In this document: positions 1 to 9,929 of the stretch, one piece after another
Position numbering within the stretch: position 1 is the stretch's first letter
Layout of the letters: each line of letters begins with the position of its first letter
Origin: GCA-2698665 sp047611265
GTDB taxonomy: Bacteria > Pseudomonadota > Gammaproteobacteria > GCA-002705445 > GCA-002716945
DNA length: 64,000 nt
Direction: 5' to 3'
NCBI GenBank assembly: GCA_047611265.1
Contig: JBLFWM010000001.1
Span: forward strand, 248,001 to 312,000
Translations under genes and position numbers: made by a program
The notes under the pieces: generated by a model
What the model saw: the letters and a program-made list of their open reading frames with translations, nothing else
Databases searched by the model: none
Told to the model about the DNA's origin: nothing

Positions 1-3000
1 GCTGTGGGTTATTAATAAAAAAACCTGATTCATTTTTTAGATCTATAGCTAAAGACATGGGTATTGAGCTAGGTTTAAATTATGCATTTGGTCCAGTTTT
101 TTTAGATAAAAGTAATCAAAAAAAGTGCATGGAGACACTCCATTTTCAGCTGAGAAAGTTAGGTTTAAATATTGAGGGTTGGAGAAACGTTCCTGTTAAC
201 AAAGATGCCTGCGGGAAAGATGCCTTATCAAGCCTGCCAATAATAAAACAGATTATTGTTACAGCTCCAGATGAGATGCTAGAGACTGAATTTGAAAAAA
301 AATTATATATTGCGAGAATACAAGCGGAAAAAATTTTAGCTGATGATAATGTTTTCTATATACCTAGTCTCTCTGCAAAAGTTATTTCGTATAAAGGATT
401 AATAATTTCAGATTATATTAAAGACTTTTATCCTGATTTAACTAATAAAAAAATGAAAACATCTTTATGCGTTTTTCATCAAAGATTCTCAACCAATACA
501 TTGCCTCAATGGAAGTTAGCTCAACCATTTAGACATCTTGCGCATAATGGAGAAATTAATACTATCCAAGGAAATAGAAACTGGTATCTAGCTAGGCGCG
601 CCAAGCTTAGTATTGAATCTCTTCCGGAATTAAACAAGCTTCACCCTTTAATCTCTAGAACTGATTCTGATTCATATACTTTAGATAATATGCTTGAGCT
701 TCTATTGGCTGGTGATATGGGAATATTTAGAGCAATGAGAACACTGATGCCTCCAGCATGGCAAAATAATAAAAATATCGATGAAAAATTAAAAGCCTGT
801 TATGAGTATCATTCTATGCATATGGAGCCATGGGATGGTCCGGCAGGAGTAGTTCTTACAGATGGAAGGTATGCTGCATGTGCACTAGATAGAAATGGAT
901 TAAGACCTGCAAGATATGTCATAACAAAGGACCGTCATATAACATTAGCATCAGAAATTGGAGTTTATGATTATAACAATGAAGATATAGTAGAAAAAGG
1001 TAGGCTAGCCCCAGGTGAAATGTTAGCCGTAGATACTGAAAAAGGTGAGATTTTATTAACAGACCAAATAGATCATATTTTAAAAGATAGACACCCTTAT
1101 TTGTCATGGCTAAAGAAGCACTCTATAAAAGCTCCAGATTATGTAGCTGAAAAAGAAGAGTCATTAAATTTTACAGAGAATAAATTACTCTTATTTAAAA
1201 AATATTTTACTGTTTCTTTTGAAGAAGAAAAGGAGATAATAGCTCCTCTTGCGGAAATTGGGCAAGAAGCAACTGGTTCCATGGGTGATGATACTCCTAT
1301 GCCAGTTCTATCAAAACATAATAGATCAATATATGATTATTTCAGACAGCAGTTCGCTCAGGTAACAAATCCTCCTATAGATCCATTAAGGGAAGCTAGT
1401 GTTATGTCGCTAGAAGTATGTTTTGGGAAAGAGAGAAATTTATTTGAAGAATCTGCCAAACATGCAGATAGGTTGATACTTAGTTCACCAGTTTTAGACA
1501 GACAAACATACTTGTCGATATTAACCTCAAAACAAAAGAAATATCCTCATGATATTATTGATTTAAATTATGATGCATCGTTAGATTTAGAAGAAGCTAT
1601 TAATACAATATGTGACCGTGCAACTAGAAGTGTTAAAAAAGGTAATATAACAATAGTATTATCTGATAAAAAAATAAGCAAAAATCAATTGATAATTCCA
1701 GCTCCTATGGCTATAGGAGCAGTTCATCATAAACTGATAGACGCAGGACTGAGGTGTGATACAAATTTAATTATTGAAACCGGTTCTGCTAGAAATCCAC
1801 ATCACTATGCTGTGCTATTAGGATATGGGGCTACAGCTATCTATCCATATTTAGCATATGAGATATTAAATGAGATGGTCGGTAAAAATAAAATCTCTGT
1901 AAAAAAATATGGTGAGTCTGTAGGGAATTATATAAAAGGAATAAATAAAGGTATATTAAAAATAATGTCAAAAATGGGAATATCATGTGTCTCTAGTTAT
2001 AGAGGTGCCCAGTTATTTGAGATTGTAGGTTTACATGAAAAAATAGTTGACCTGTGTTTTAAAGATACCATTAGTCGTATTTCTGGTTCAGATTTTTCAG
2101 ACATACAAAAAGATTTAGAAGAAAACAGAGTTACTGCATGGGATGTATCTAAAGAAATAAAAACAGGTGGTCTTTTAAAATATGTTCACAACGAAGAACA
2201 TCATGATTATAATCCAGATATTGTTAAATCTTTACAGGAGTGTGTGAGCACTGGATATTATGAGGATTATAGAAAATATGCTGATCTTGTTAATGGGAGA
2301 AACCCAAGTTTTATGCGAGATTTATTATCTCTAAAACCAACTTCAAAGAAAATTTCTATAACAAAAGTTGAATCAATTAAAAAAATATTCCATAGATTTG
2401 ATACAGCGGGAATGTCTTTGGGCGCCTTGTCACCGGAAGCACATGAAGCGCTGGCGATTGCAATGAACACTTTAGGTGGACGCTCTAATTCAGGGGAAGG
2501 CGGAGAAGATAAAAAAAGATTTAACACTAGTAAAAATTCTAAAATAAAACAAGTAGCTTCAGGAAGATTTGGTGTTACACCCCACTACCTTGTGAATGCA
2601 GAAGTAATTCAAATAAAAATTGCGCAAGGTGCAAAACCAGGAGAAGGAGGTCAACTCCCAGGAGATAAAGTTAATGAGATGATTGCGGAACTTAGATTTT
2701 CGGTACCTGGTGTAACTTTAATCTCACCTCCTCCACATCATGATATATATTCAATTGAAGATTTAGCTCAACTTATTTTTGACCTTAAGCAAGTAAATAG
2801 TAAAGCATTAATATCCGTTAAATTAGTCTCGCAAGCAGGAGTTGGTACTATTGCAGCTGGAGTAGCCAAAGCATATGCAGATTTAATTACCATCTCTGGA
2901 TATGATGGAGGAACTGGCGCCAGCCCATTAACTTCAGTTAAATATGCAGGGAGTCCATGGGAGCTAGGAATAAGCGAAGCCCATCAAACACTAATGATGA

Positions 3001-4265
3001 ATAATTTGAGACATAAAGTTAGACTGCAAACGGATGGTGGTTTGAAAACAGGATTGGATATTGTAAAAGGAGCGATGCTTGGAGCAGAAAGTTTTGGTTT
3101 TGGAACATCAGTAATGGTTGCATTAGGTTGTAAATATTTAAGAATATGTCATTTAAATAATTGTGCAACTGGTGTTGCTACTCAAAATAAAATTCTCCGT
3201 CTGAACCACTTTAGTGGTAGCCCAGATAGGGTTGTAAATTATTTTAAATTTGTTGCACAAGATGTTAGAGAAATACTCGCGGAATTAGGATTCTCTTCGC
3301 TAAGTGAAATTATTGGTAGAACAGATTTATTAAAACAAGTTAAAGGTAATACAGATAAACATAAAAAACTAAATCTAAAAAAACTATTAGTATCAGTTAA
3401 AAATGGTAGTCCGAAGTACTGTACTGCAAAATCTAACAAACCATTTGATCAAGCTATTTTAGCTAAAAAAATTCTCAAAGATGCACTTCCATTTATAAAG
3501 AAAAAAGAAAAAGCAGTATTGTCTTATAAAATAAAAAATTTTAATAGGAGTATTGGTGCAAATATATCAGGAGAAATTGCCCGCTTATATGGTAATTATG
3601 GTTTAAAAACCAAACCAATCACGCTACAACTTGAAGGGACAGCCGGGCAAAGCCTAGGTGTATGGAATGCAGGTGGTTTAAATATTACTTTAACTGGTGA
3701 CGCAAATGACTATGTTGGCAAAGGAATGGCTGGTGGAAAAATTATTATTAAAGTACCAAAAATACTAAAAGAATTAGCAAAGAAAATGATTATTATCGGA
3801 AATACTTGTATATATGGGGCAACAGGTGGGAAACTTTTTGCAGAAGGCATTGCGGGAGAAAGGTTTGGCGTTAGGAATTCAGGATGCACGGCAATAATAG
3901 AAGGCAGTGGAGACCATACATGTGAATATATGACCGGAGGATCTATTATAGTCTTGGGAAAAACTGGTAATAACTTTGGTGCTGGTATGACCGGGGGCCT
4001 GTCTTTTGTTTATGATGAAGACAATACTTTTGCTAAAAAAATAAATACCGAATCTGTGGAAACATCAAAACTATCAAAGGTAATATTCACAGAACATCAA
4101 AAATATTTATTAAAATCATTGAAAGAGTATTATAAAGATACTGGCAGCTATATTGCAAAGTCAATTATTTCAAATTTCAAAGAAGAAATTAATAAATTTA
4201 TAATCATAAAACCAAAAGCTTCTGATTTTAAAAGTTTACTGGCGATACTAAATAAGGCTGCGTAA
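1..4265 (+). CDS. gltB: glutamate synthase large subunit (5' end off window)
   Basis: Large subunit of glutamate synthase (GOGAT), which makes two glutamates from glutamine and 2-oxoglutarate. The reading frame is open to the left edge, so the start and the N-terminal nucleophile Cys lie outside; about 70-80 residues are missing compared with the ~1,500 aa family. Visible in order are the glutamine amidotransferase domain, the central domain, the FMN domain (motif GGRSNSGEGGED) and the C-terminal beta-helix rich in Gly repeats. Three Cys codons at 3129, 3147 and 3162 (C-x5-C-x4-C) fit the 3Fe-4S cluster. The usual partner gltD does not follow; dnaG starts 1 bp after the stop. Identification is secure. 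Confidence 0.97.
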   Translation, partial: CGLLIKKPDSFFRSIAKDMGIELGLNYAFGPVFLDKSNQKKCMETLHFQLRKLGLNIEGWRNVPVNKDACGKDALSSLPIIKQIIVTAPDEMLETEFEKKLYIARIQAEKILADDNVFYIPSLSAKVISYKGLIISDYIKDFYPDLTNKKMKTSLCVFHQRFSTNTLPQWKLAQPFRHLAHNGEINTIQGNRNWYLARRAKLSIESLPELNKLHPLISRTDSDSYTLDNMLELLLAGDMGIFRAMRTLMPPAWQNNKNIDEKLKACYEYHSMHMEPWDGPAGVVLTDGRYAACALDRNGLRPARYVITKDRHITLASEIGVYDYNNEDIVEKGRLAPGEMLAVDTEKGEILLTDQIDHILKDRHPYLSWLKKHSIKAPDYVAEKEESLNFTENKLLLFKKYFTVSFEEEKEIIAPLAEIGQEATGSMGDDTPMPVLSKHNRSIYDYFRQQFAQVTNPPIDPLREASVMSLEVCFGKERNLFEESAKHADRLILSSPVLDRQTYLSILTSKQKKYPHDIIDLNYDASLDLEEAINTICDRATRSVKKGNITIVLSDKKISKNQLIIPAPMAIGAVHHKLIDAGLRCDTNLIIETGSARNPHHYAVLLGYGATAIYPYLAYEILNEMVGKNKISVKKYGESVGNYIKGINKGILKIMSKMGISCVSSYRGAQLFEIVGLHEKIVDLCFKDTISRISGSDFSDIQKDLEENRVTAWDVSKEIKTGGLLKYVHNEEHHDYNPDIVKSLQECVSTGYYEDYRKYADLVNGRNPSFMRDLLSLKPTSKKISITKVESIKKIFHRFDTAGMSLGALSPEAHEALAIAMNTLGGRSNSGEGGEDKKRFNTSKNSKIKQVASGRFGVTPHYLVNAEVIQIKIAQGAKPGEGGQLPGDKVNEMIAELRFSVPGVTLISPPPHHDIYSIEDLAQLIFDLKQVNSKALISVKLVSQAGVGTIAAGVAKAYADLITISGYDGGTGASPLTSVKYAGSPWELGISEAHQTLMMNNLRHKVRLQTDGGLKTGLDIVKGAMLGAESFGFGTSVMVALGCKYLRICHLNNCATGVATQNKILRLNHFSGSPDRVVNYFKFVAQDVREILAELGFSSLSEIIGRTDLLKQVKGNTDKHKKLNLKKLLVSVKNGSPKYCTAKSNKPFDQAILAKKILKDALPFIKKKEKAVLSYKIKNFNRSIGANISGEIARLYGNYGLKTKPITLQLEGTAGQSLGVWNAGGLNITLTGDANDYVGKGMAGGKIIIKVPKILKELAKKMIIIGNTCIYGATGGKLFAEGIAGERFGVRNSGCTAIIEGSGDHTCEYMTGGSIIVLGKTGNNFGAGMTGGLSFVYDEDNTFAKKINTESVETSKLSKVIFTEHQKYLLKSLKEYYKDTGSYIAKSIISNFKEEINKFIIIKPKASDFKSLLAILNKAA

Positions 4266-4266
4266 G

Positions 4267-5967
4267 ATGAGTAGCCTTGATCGAGCATTCATTGATGATT
4301 TGCTTTCAAGAATTGATATTATTGAAGTAATAGGCAATGTAATCCAATTAAAAAAACATGGCAATGGCTATAAAGGCCTTTGTCCATTTCACTCTGAAAA
4401 TACTCCCTCATTTAATGTATCTAACACAAAACAGTTTTACCATTGTTTTGGATGTAGCGCGTCGGGAGATGTAATTAAATTCTTAAGAGAACATGATGGT
4501 TTAACATTTATGGAAGCAATTGAAAAATTAGCTTATATGGCAAATGTAGAAATACCCAAAGGGGCTGATAATAAAAATGATGATAGTAAGATTTTACTAG
4601 ATACAAATAAATTAGTTAATGAGCAATATGTAAAAAATTTAGAAAATGATACTAATGCAAAAACATATCTATCAAAAAGAAATATTAATGAAGATATGGT
4701 TCAAAACTTCAATCTTGGTTTATCAAAAGATAGTTGGGATAATATTACCGAACTATTAGTCAAAAAAAATAAGATGAAAGAAGGAGTGGATCTTGGGTTA
4801 TTAGTTAAAAATAAAGATAAAATATATGACCGTTTTAGAAACAGAATAATGTTTCCTATTAAAAATACATCTGGAAATATTATTGCATTTGGAGGACGAG
4901 CTTTAAGTAAAGATGATAATGCTAAATATATTAATTCACCTGAGTCAAAATTATTTTATAAAAGTACCGAGGTCTATGGGTTATTTGAGTCGAAACAGTA
5001 TATAAATAAAGTAGATCAAATAATAGTTGTAGAAGGATACACTGATGTCATTGCCCTGCACCAAAATGGAATTAAAAATGCTGTTGCAGCTCTTGGTACT
5101 GCGTTTACAAAATTTCATATTAATAAACTTCTAAGATATAGCAAAAATATAGTTTTTTGTTTTGATGGCGATATAGCGGGCCAGAAAGCAGCATGGAAAG
5201 CTCTTGAAAATTGTCTCCCAGAAATTAGAGATGGAGTTAATATTGGATTTAGTTTTATAGCAGACGGAAAAGATCCAGATGACCTATGCAATGAAGATCC
5301 CGAGGCATTTAAAACTATCATTGCTAATAGTGTGGCTTTATCTGAATTCATGTTTAATAGTATGAAAAAAAATCTTGATTTAAAAAAAGTTGAAGATAAG
5401 ACAACTTTTACAAAAAATATAATTCCATTAATTGAAAAAATTCCAAATGGATTATATAAAAAGCTATTGAAAGAACAATTACTCGGTATAACAAAACTTT
5501 CAGAAGCTGATTTGTTTTTAAAAGAAAAATCTTTAAGGGGTCAAAATACTATAAAAAATAATATAGTCTCAGATAATCTGGAATTAACTGATTCTTTAAT
5601 TTTATCGATTTTTTTAGAACATCCAATATTGTTAGAAAAATTTAGTGGTCAAATTATTGATGTAATAAAAAATCCTGATGTAAAAGAAATGCTTAGTCTA
5701 ATACAAGACATGAAGGTAAATAATACTTTTCAGTTAAATAAATTTTTAGAAATGGACGGAATTAAAAAAGATTTGTTTTTAAAATATTCTTCAGAAAGAA
5801 TTATGTATGCAGATGTTGATTCTGCCAGGCAAACCATCGATTCTATAGTTAGCAATATAGAGGAGAAAAACCATGAGTCTCAATATTTTAGTATACTTAG
5901 AAAATTTTCAGATGGCGAAGGCTTGACTGATGATGAAAAAGCGATCCTTAAAAATTTTAAAAAGTAA
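4267..5967 (+). CDS. dnaG: DNA primase
   Basis: Makes RNA primers at the replication fork. The 566 aa protein has the N-terminal zinc finger (C39, H42, C60, C63), the TOPRIM catalytic core (motif EGYTDVIALH, then FCFDGDIAGQKAA and DGKDPDD) and a C-terminal helical region where the helicase DnaB is bound in the family. It starts 1 bp after gltB. In many gammaproteobacteria dnaG lies between rpsU and rpoD; neither is here, so the macromolecular-synthesis operon has been broken up. No unusual features in the protein itself. Confidence 0.97.
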   Translation: MSSLDRAFIDDLLSRIDIIEVIGNVIQLKKHGNGYKGLCPFHSENTPSFNVSNTKQFYHCFGCSASGDVIKFLREHDGLTFMEAIEKLAYMANVEIPKGADNKNDDSKILLDTNKLVNEQYVKNLENDTNAKTYLSKRNINEDMVQNFNLGLSKDSWDNITELLVKKNKMKEGVDLGLLVKNKDKIYDRFRNRIMFPIKNTSGNIIAFGGRALSKDDNAKYINSPESKLFYKSTEVYGLFESKQYINKVDQIIVVEGYTDVIALHQNGIKNAVAALGTAFTKFHINKLLRYSKNIVFCFDGDIAGQKAAWKALENCLPEIRDGVNIGFSFIADGKDPDDLCNEDPEAFKTIIANSVALSEFMFNSMKKNLDLKKVEDKTTFTKNIIPLIEKIPNGLYKKLLKEQLLGITKLSEADLFLKEKSLRGQNTIKNNIVSDNLELTDSLILSIFLEHPILLEKFSGQIIDVIKNPDVKEMLSLIQDMKVNNTFQLNKFLEMDGIKKDLFLKYSSERIMYADVDSARQTIDSIVSNIEEKNHESQYFSILRKFSDGEGLTDDEKAILKNFKK

Positions 5968-5999
5968 TAATTCTCTTAGATAATAGTCTAATTTAATGA

Positions 6000-6005
6000 T
6001 ATATT
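6000..6005 (+). promoter_or_regulatory. candidate extended -10 promoter of metK
   Basis: The 57-bp gap between dnaG and metK contains TG-A-TATATT (TG at 5997-5998), which fits an extended -10 element. A start point near 6012 would give a leader of about 13 nt. No clear -35 box is seen, and the gap is too short for a SAM riboswitch. Motif match only. Confidence 0.3.
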
Positions 6006-6024
6006 GGTTTGAAATTAAAATATC

Positions 6025-7194
6025 ATGAAAGATAACTACTTATTTACATCCGAAAGCGTATCACCTGGTCACCCAGATAAGTTAAGTGATCAACTGTCTG
6101 ACGCCGTTCTAGACTATGTCTTTGAATCAGACAAAGATGCCCGTGTTGCATGCGAAGTATTAACAAAAGGGAAGCAAGATACTCCGGGAACAATAGTTAT
6201 TGCTGGTGAAATCACAACTTCTCACCCTTTGGAATTTGATGCAAAGCTTAGAAAGGTTATATGTGATATTGGTTATAACTCAAATGATTTAGGCTTTAAC
6301 GGAAATAGCTGTGAAATTGTCAGGTTGATAAATCAACAATCAGCTGATATTAAAATGGGTGTTGATAGAGAAGATAAAAAGAAACAGGGTGCTGGAGACC
6401 AAGGGTTAATGTTTGGTTACGCCTCTAATGAAACAGACGTTTTAATGCCTGCCCCAATATATTTTTCTCATAGATTAGTTGAAAAGCAAGCTGAACTCCT
6501 AAAATCAAAGAAAGTTAACTGGTTAAGACCTGATGCTAAAAGCCAAGTAACTTTTTTATATGAAAATAATAAACCTAAAGAAATTGATACGGTTGTCTTG
6601 TCAACTCAGCATGATAGCACTGTAAGTCTTAAAGAAATTAGAGAGTTTGTGATTGAAGAAATAATTAAGAAAACAATACCAGAAGGATTTCAGACTAAAA
6701 ATACAAAGATTTTTGTAAATCCAACAGGAAACTTTATTGATGGTGGACCGATGGGTGATTGTGGTTTAACAGGAAGAAAAATTATAGTCGACACATATGG
6801 TGGAATGGCTAGGCATGGTGGCGGAGCATTTTCTGGAAAGGATCCATCTAAAGTTGATAGATCAGCAGCATATATATCTAGATATGTTGCAAAAAATATT
6901 GTTGCTTCCGGGTTAGCGGATAAATGTGAAATACAGTTGTCTTATGCGATTGGTATAGCTAAACCGACATCAATTTCAACAGACACATTTGGTACCGGAA
7001 AGGTTAGTGATAAAAATATTTCTAGAATCATTAATGAAGTTTTTGACTTAACTCCATATGGAATAACTGAAACACTTGATTTATTAAACAGAAAATATCA
7101 GCCTACCGCTGCTTTTGGTCATTTTGGACGAGAAGGAGAAAATTTTACTTGGGAACAGACCAATAAGATTGATATACTAAAAAGCGCATTGTAA
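6025..7194 (+). CDS. metK: S-adenosylmethionine synthase
   Basis: Makes SAM from methionine and ATP. The 389 aa length is normal. Family motifs are visible: GHPDKLSDQ near the N-terminus (catalytic His and Asp), GAGDQGLMFGYA (the methionine adenosyltransferase signature) and GGGAFSGKDPSKVDRSAAY (second signature). It is followed 26 bp later by ahcY and then bioA and rsmE, so production, recycling and use of SAM sit side by side. Confidence 0.98.
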   Translation: MKDNYLFTSESVSPGHPDKLSDQLSDAVLDYVFESDKDARVACEVLTKGKQDTPGTIVIAGEITTSHPLEFDAKLRKVICDIGYNSNDLGFNGNSCEIVRLINQQSADIKMGVDREDKKKQGAGDQGLMFGYASNETDVLMPAPIYFSHRLVEKQAELLKSKKVNWLRPDAKSQVTFLYENNKPKEIDTVVLSTQHDSTVSLKEIREFVIEEIIKKTIPEGFQTKNTKIFVNPTGNFIDGGPMGDCGLTGRKIIVDTYGGMARHGGGAFSGKDPSKVDRSAAYISRYVAKNIVASGLADKCEIQLSYAIGIAKPTSISTDTFGTGKVSDKNISRIINEVFDLTPYGITETLDLLNRKYQPTAAFGHFGREGENFTWEQTNKIDILKSAL

Positions 7195-7220
7195 ATAAGA
7201 ATATACTAGGGAAAAACATT

Positions 7221-8534
7221 ATGAAAACTGATGAAATTAAAAAAATTGGGACAGACTATAAAGTTGCAGATATCTCTCTTGCAGAGTTTGGACACAAAGA
7301 AATCAGAATAGCTGAAACTGAAATGCCAGGCTTAATGTCTCTCAGGGAAGAATATAAGGGGAAGAATCCTCTTAAAGGAGCTAGAATTATTGGTTGTCTT
7401 CATATGACTATCCAAACTGCAGTATTAATTGAAACCTTAGTGGACTTAGGCGCTGATGTACGCTGGTCATCTTGTAATATATTTTCAACACAAGATCATG
7501 CGGCGGCGGCAATTGCTAGCCAAAATATTCCGGTATTTGCATGGAAAGGAGAGACTGAAGAAGAGTATAGATGGTGTATTGACCAATCTATTAATGGACT
7601 TAATGGATGGAAACCTAATATGTTGTTAGACGATGGTGGTGATTTAACAGGAATTATTCACAAAGATCACGAAGCTCTTTTAGAAGGAATTTTAGGAGTA
7701 TCTGAGGAAACAACAACTGGCGTTCACCGTCTCTATGAAATGGAAAAAAGTGGTGAGCTTAAAATGCCAGCAATAAATGTTAATGATTCTGTTACTAAAT
7801 CTAAATTTGATAACCTTTATGGTTGCAGAGAATCGCTGGTAGATGGAATTAAAAGAGCTACCGATACTATGATAGCTGGTAAAATAGCCATCGTATGTGG
7901 TTACGGGGATGTAGGGAAAGGTTCCGCTGGATCTCTTAGAGGTTTAGGAGCAAATGTATTAATCACTGAAGTTGATCCTATATGTGCACTACAAGCATCA
8001 ATGGAAGGTTATAAGGTTGTTGATATTAATGACTATATTGAAGAAATTGATATATTTGTTACAGCTACTGGTAATTTTAATGTAATTAATCATGATCAAA
8101 TGGTTAAAATGAAAAATGGAGCAATAGTTTGTAATATTGGTCACTTTGATAATGAAATAGATGTCGAAGGATTGAAAAAATATGAATGGGAAAATATTAA
8201 ACCACAGGTTGATCATATAATTTTTCCAGACGGTAAAAGAATAATTCTTCTAGCAGAAGGAAGACTAATTAATCTTGGATGTGCTACTGGGCATCCTAGT
8301 TTTGTAATGTCATGTTCATTCACGAACCAAGTTATGGCTCAAATAGAACTATGGGAAAATCATAAAAATTATGAAAATAAAGTTTATGTATTACCAAAAG
8401 ATTTAGATGAGAAAGTAGCTAGGCTTCACTTAGATAAACTAGGTGTGAAGTTAACTAAGTTAACTAAAGAGCAAGCAGACTATATAAGCGTTGATGAGCA
8501 AGGTCCGTATAAAAAAGATACTTACAGATATTAG
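7221..8534 (+). CDS. ahcY: adenosylhomocysteinase
   Basis: Splits S-adenosylhomocysteine, the by-product of SAM-dependent methylation, into adenosine and homocysteine. The 437 aa protein shows the NAD-binding motif GYGDVGKGSA around residues 228-237, the LDDGGD motif and the C-terminal KKDTYRY ending typical of the family (Lys and Tyr reach the partner subunit's NAD site). It most likely shares a transcript with metK upstream. It marks use of the one-step SAH hydrolase route; no pfs/luxS gene is in the window. Confidence 0.97.
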   Translation: MKTDEIKKIGTDYKVADISLAEFGHKEIRIAETEMPGLMSLREEYKGKNPLKGARIIGCLHMTIQTAVLIETLVDLGADVRWSSCNIFSTQDHAAAAIASQNIPVFAWKGETEEEYRWCIDQSINGLNGWKPNMLLDDGGDLTGIIHKDHEALLEGILGVSEETTTGVHRLYEMEKSGELKMPAINVNDSVTKSKFDNLYGCRESLVDGIKRATDTMIAGKIAIVCGYGDVGKGSAGSLRGLGANVLITEVDPICALQASMEGYKVVDINDYIEEIDIFVTATGNFNVINHDQMVKMKNGAIVCNIGHFDNEIDVEGLKKYEWENIKPQVDHIIFPDGKRIILLAEGRLINLGCATGHPSFVMSCSFTNQVMAQIELWENHKNYENKVYVLPKDLDEKVARLHLDKLGVKLTKLTKEQADYISVDEQGPYKKDTYRY

Positions 8535-8564
8535 ATCTTAAATATTTTTACGTATTATTACTGA

Positions 8565-9929
8565 ATGTCTAAAAAAGAAAGCAAATCGACTCGTAATCTT
8601 ATAAAAAGAGATTTAAAGGTTGTATGGCACCCATGCACCCAAATGAAAGATCATGAGAAAATACCATTAATACCTATTAAAAAAGGTAAAGGTATATGGT
8701 TGGAAGATTATGATGGTAATCAATATATAGATGCAATTAGTTCTTGGTGGGTAAATCTATTTGGACATTCTAATCCTTATATAAATAAACAAATAACAAA
8801 ACAACTAGGTAATCTTGAGCATGTATTATTAGCAGGATTTACACATGAACCTGCTATAAATCTTGCTGAGAGATTAGTTAAATTATCTCCTCCAAAAATC
8901 AAAAAATGTTTTTTTACAGATAATGGCTCTTCCGCAGTAGATGCTGCAATGAAAATGAGTTACCACTATTGGAAAAACAAAGGGTTTAAGAAAAAATCAA
9001 AATTTATATCCTTATCCAATAGTTATCATGGTGAAACACTAGGTTCTTTGTCTGTATCAAATATAGATTTATATAAAAAGACATATGAGGAGCTAATGAT
9101 AGATAGCATAGTAGTTGAATCTCCGGACTGCTATTTGAAAGACGAAAAGCACACAGATAAGCAACATACTGAAATAATGTTTGATAAGATGCTCAAGGTC
9201 ATAGAAAAAAAACACAAAGAAGTATCAGCTGTAATTATTGAGCCACTTGTTCAGTGTGCAGGTTATATGAGAATGTATCACCCTATCTACTTAAAACTAT
9301 TAAGAGAAGCTTGCGACAAATATAATATACATTTGATTGCAGATGAAATTGCTGTGGGTTTCGGTAGAACAGGCACTATGTTTGCTTATGAGCAAAGTAA
9401 AATTACACCAGATATTATTTGTCTATCAAAAGGAATTACAGGTGGATATATGACTCTATCAACTATTCTTACAACTAATGACATGTATGATGCATTTTAT
9501 GATGAATATACAAAGTTAAATGCCTTTCTGCATTCTCATAGTTATACTGCTAACCCGATTGCCTGCTCTGCAGCAAATGCTTCATTGGATATATTTGAGA
9601 AAGAAAAAACTATATCAAAAAATAAAATATTATCAGATTATATATCCAAATCTTTAGGTAAAATTTCTCAGCACCAGCATGTTGGCGATGTTAGACAGCA
9701 TGGGATGATTGCTGCGATAGAAATCGTTAAAAATAAGTCGACTAAAACTCCCTATGACTGGAAAGAAAGAAGAGGTGTAAGAGCATATGAGTATGGACTG
9801 AAGAATAATGTCTTGATTAGACCTTTAGGAAATGTAATATACTTTATGCCACCATATATAATAAATAAAAATGAAATTGATAAGGTAATAAACGTAATTG
9901 AAGGCGCTATAGATATTGCAACAAAATAA
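8565..9929 (+). CDS. bioA: adenosylmethionine-8-amino-7-oxononanoate aminotransferase (DAPA synthase)
   Basis: PLP-dependent aminotransferase of biotin synthesis that turns KAPA into DAPA, using SAM as amino donor in the classic family. The 454 aa protein begins with the typical WHPCTQMKDHE segment, has ISSWWVNLFGH, the DEIAVGFGRTG motif and the PLP lysine K289 in SKGITGG. No other biotin genes are nearby; instead it follows metK and ahcY, which suits its SAM use. Its last 14 bases overlap rsmE. Confidence 0.95.
   Translation: MSKKESKSTRNLIKRDLKVVWHPCTQMKDHEKIPLIPIKKGKGIWLEDYDGNQYIDAISSWWVNLFGHSNPYINKQITKQLGNLEHVLLAGFTHEPAINLAERLVKLSPPKIKKCFFTDNGSSAVDAAMKMSYHYWKNKGFKKKSKFISLSNSYHGETLGSLSVSNIDLYKKTYEELMIDSIVVESPDCYLKDEKHTDKQHTEIMFDKMLKVIEKKHKEVSAVIIEPLVQCAGYMRMYHPIYLKLLREACDKYNIHLIADEIAVGFGRTGTMFAYEQSKITPDIICLSKGITGGYMTLSTILTTNDMYDAFYDEYTKLNAFLHSHSYTANPIACSAANASLDIFEKEKTISKNKILSDYISKSLGKISQHQHVGDVRQHGMIAAIEIVKNKSTKTPYDWKERRGVRAYEYGLKNNVLIRPLGNVIYFMPPYIINKNEIDKVINVIEGAIDIATK

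Noticed and set aside
5968..6024. SAM riboswitch before metK
   Set aside because: The gap is only 57 bp and shows no conserved riboswitch core or terminator.
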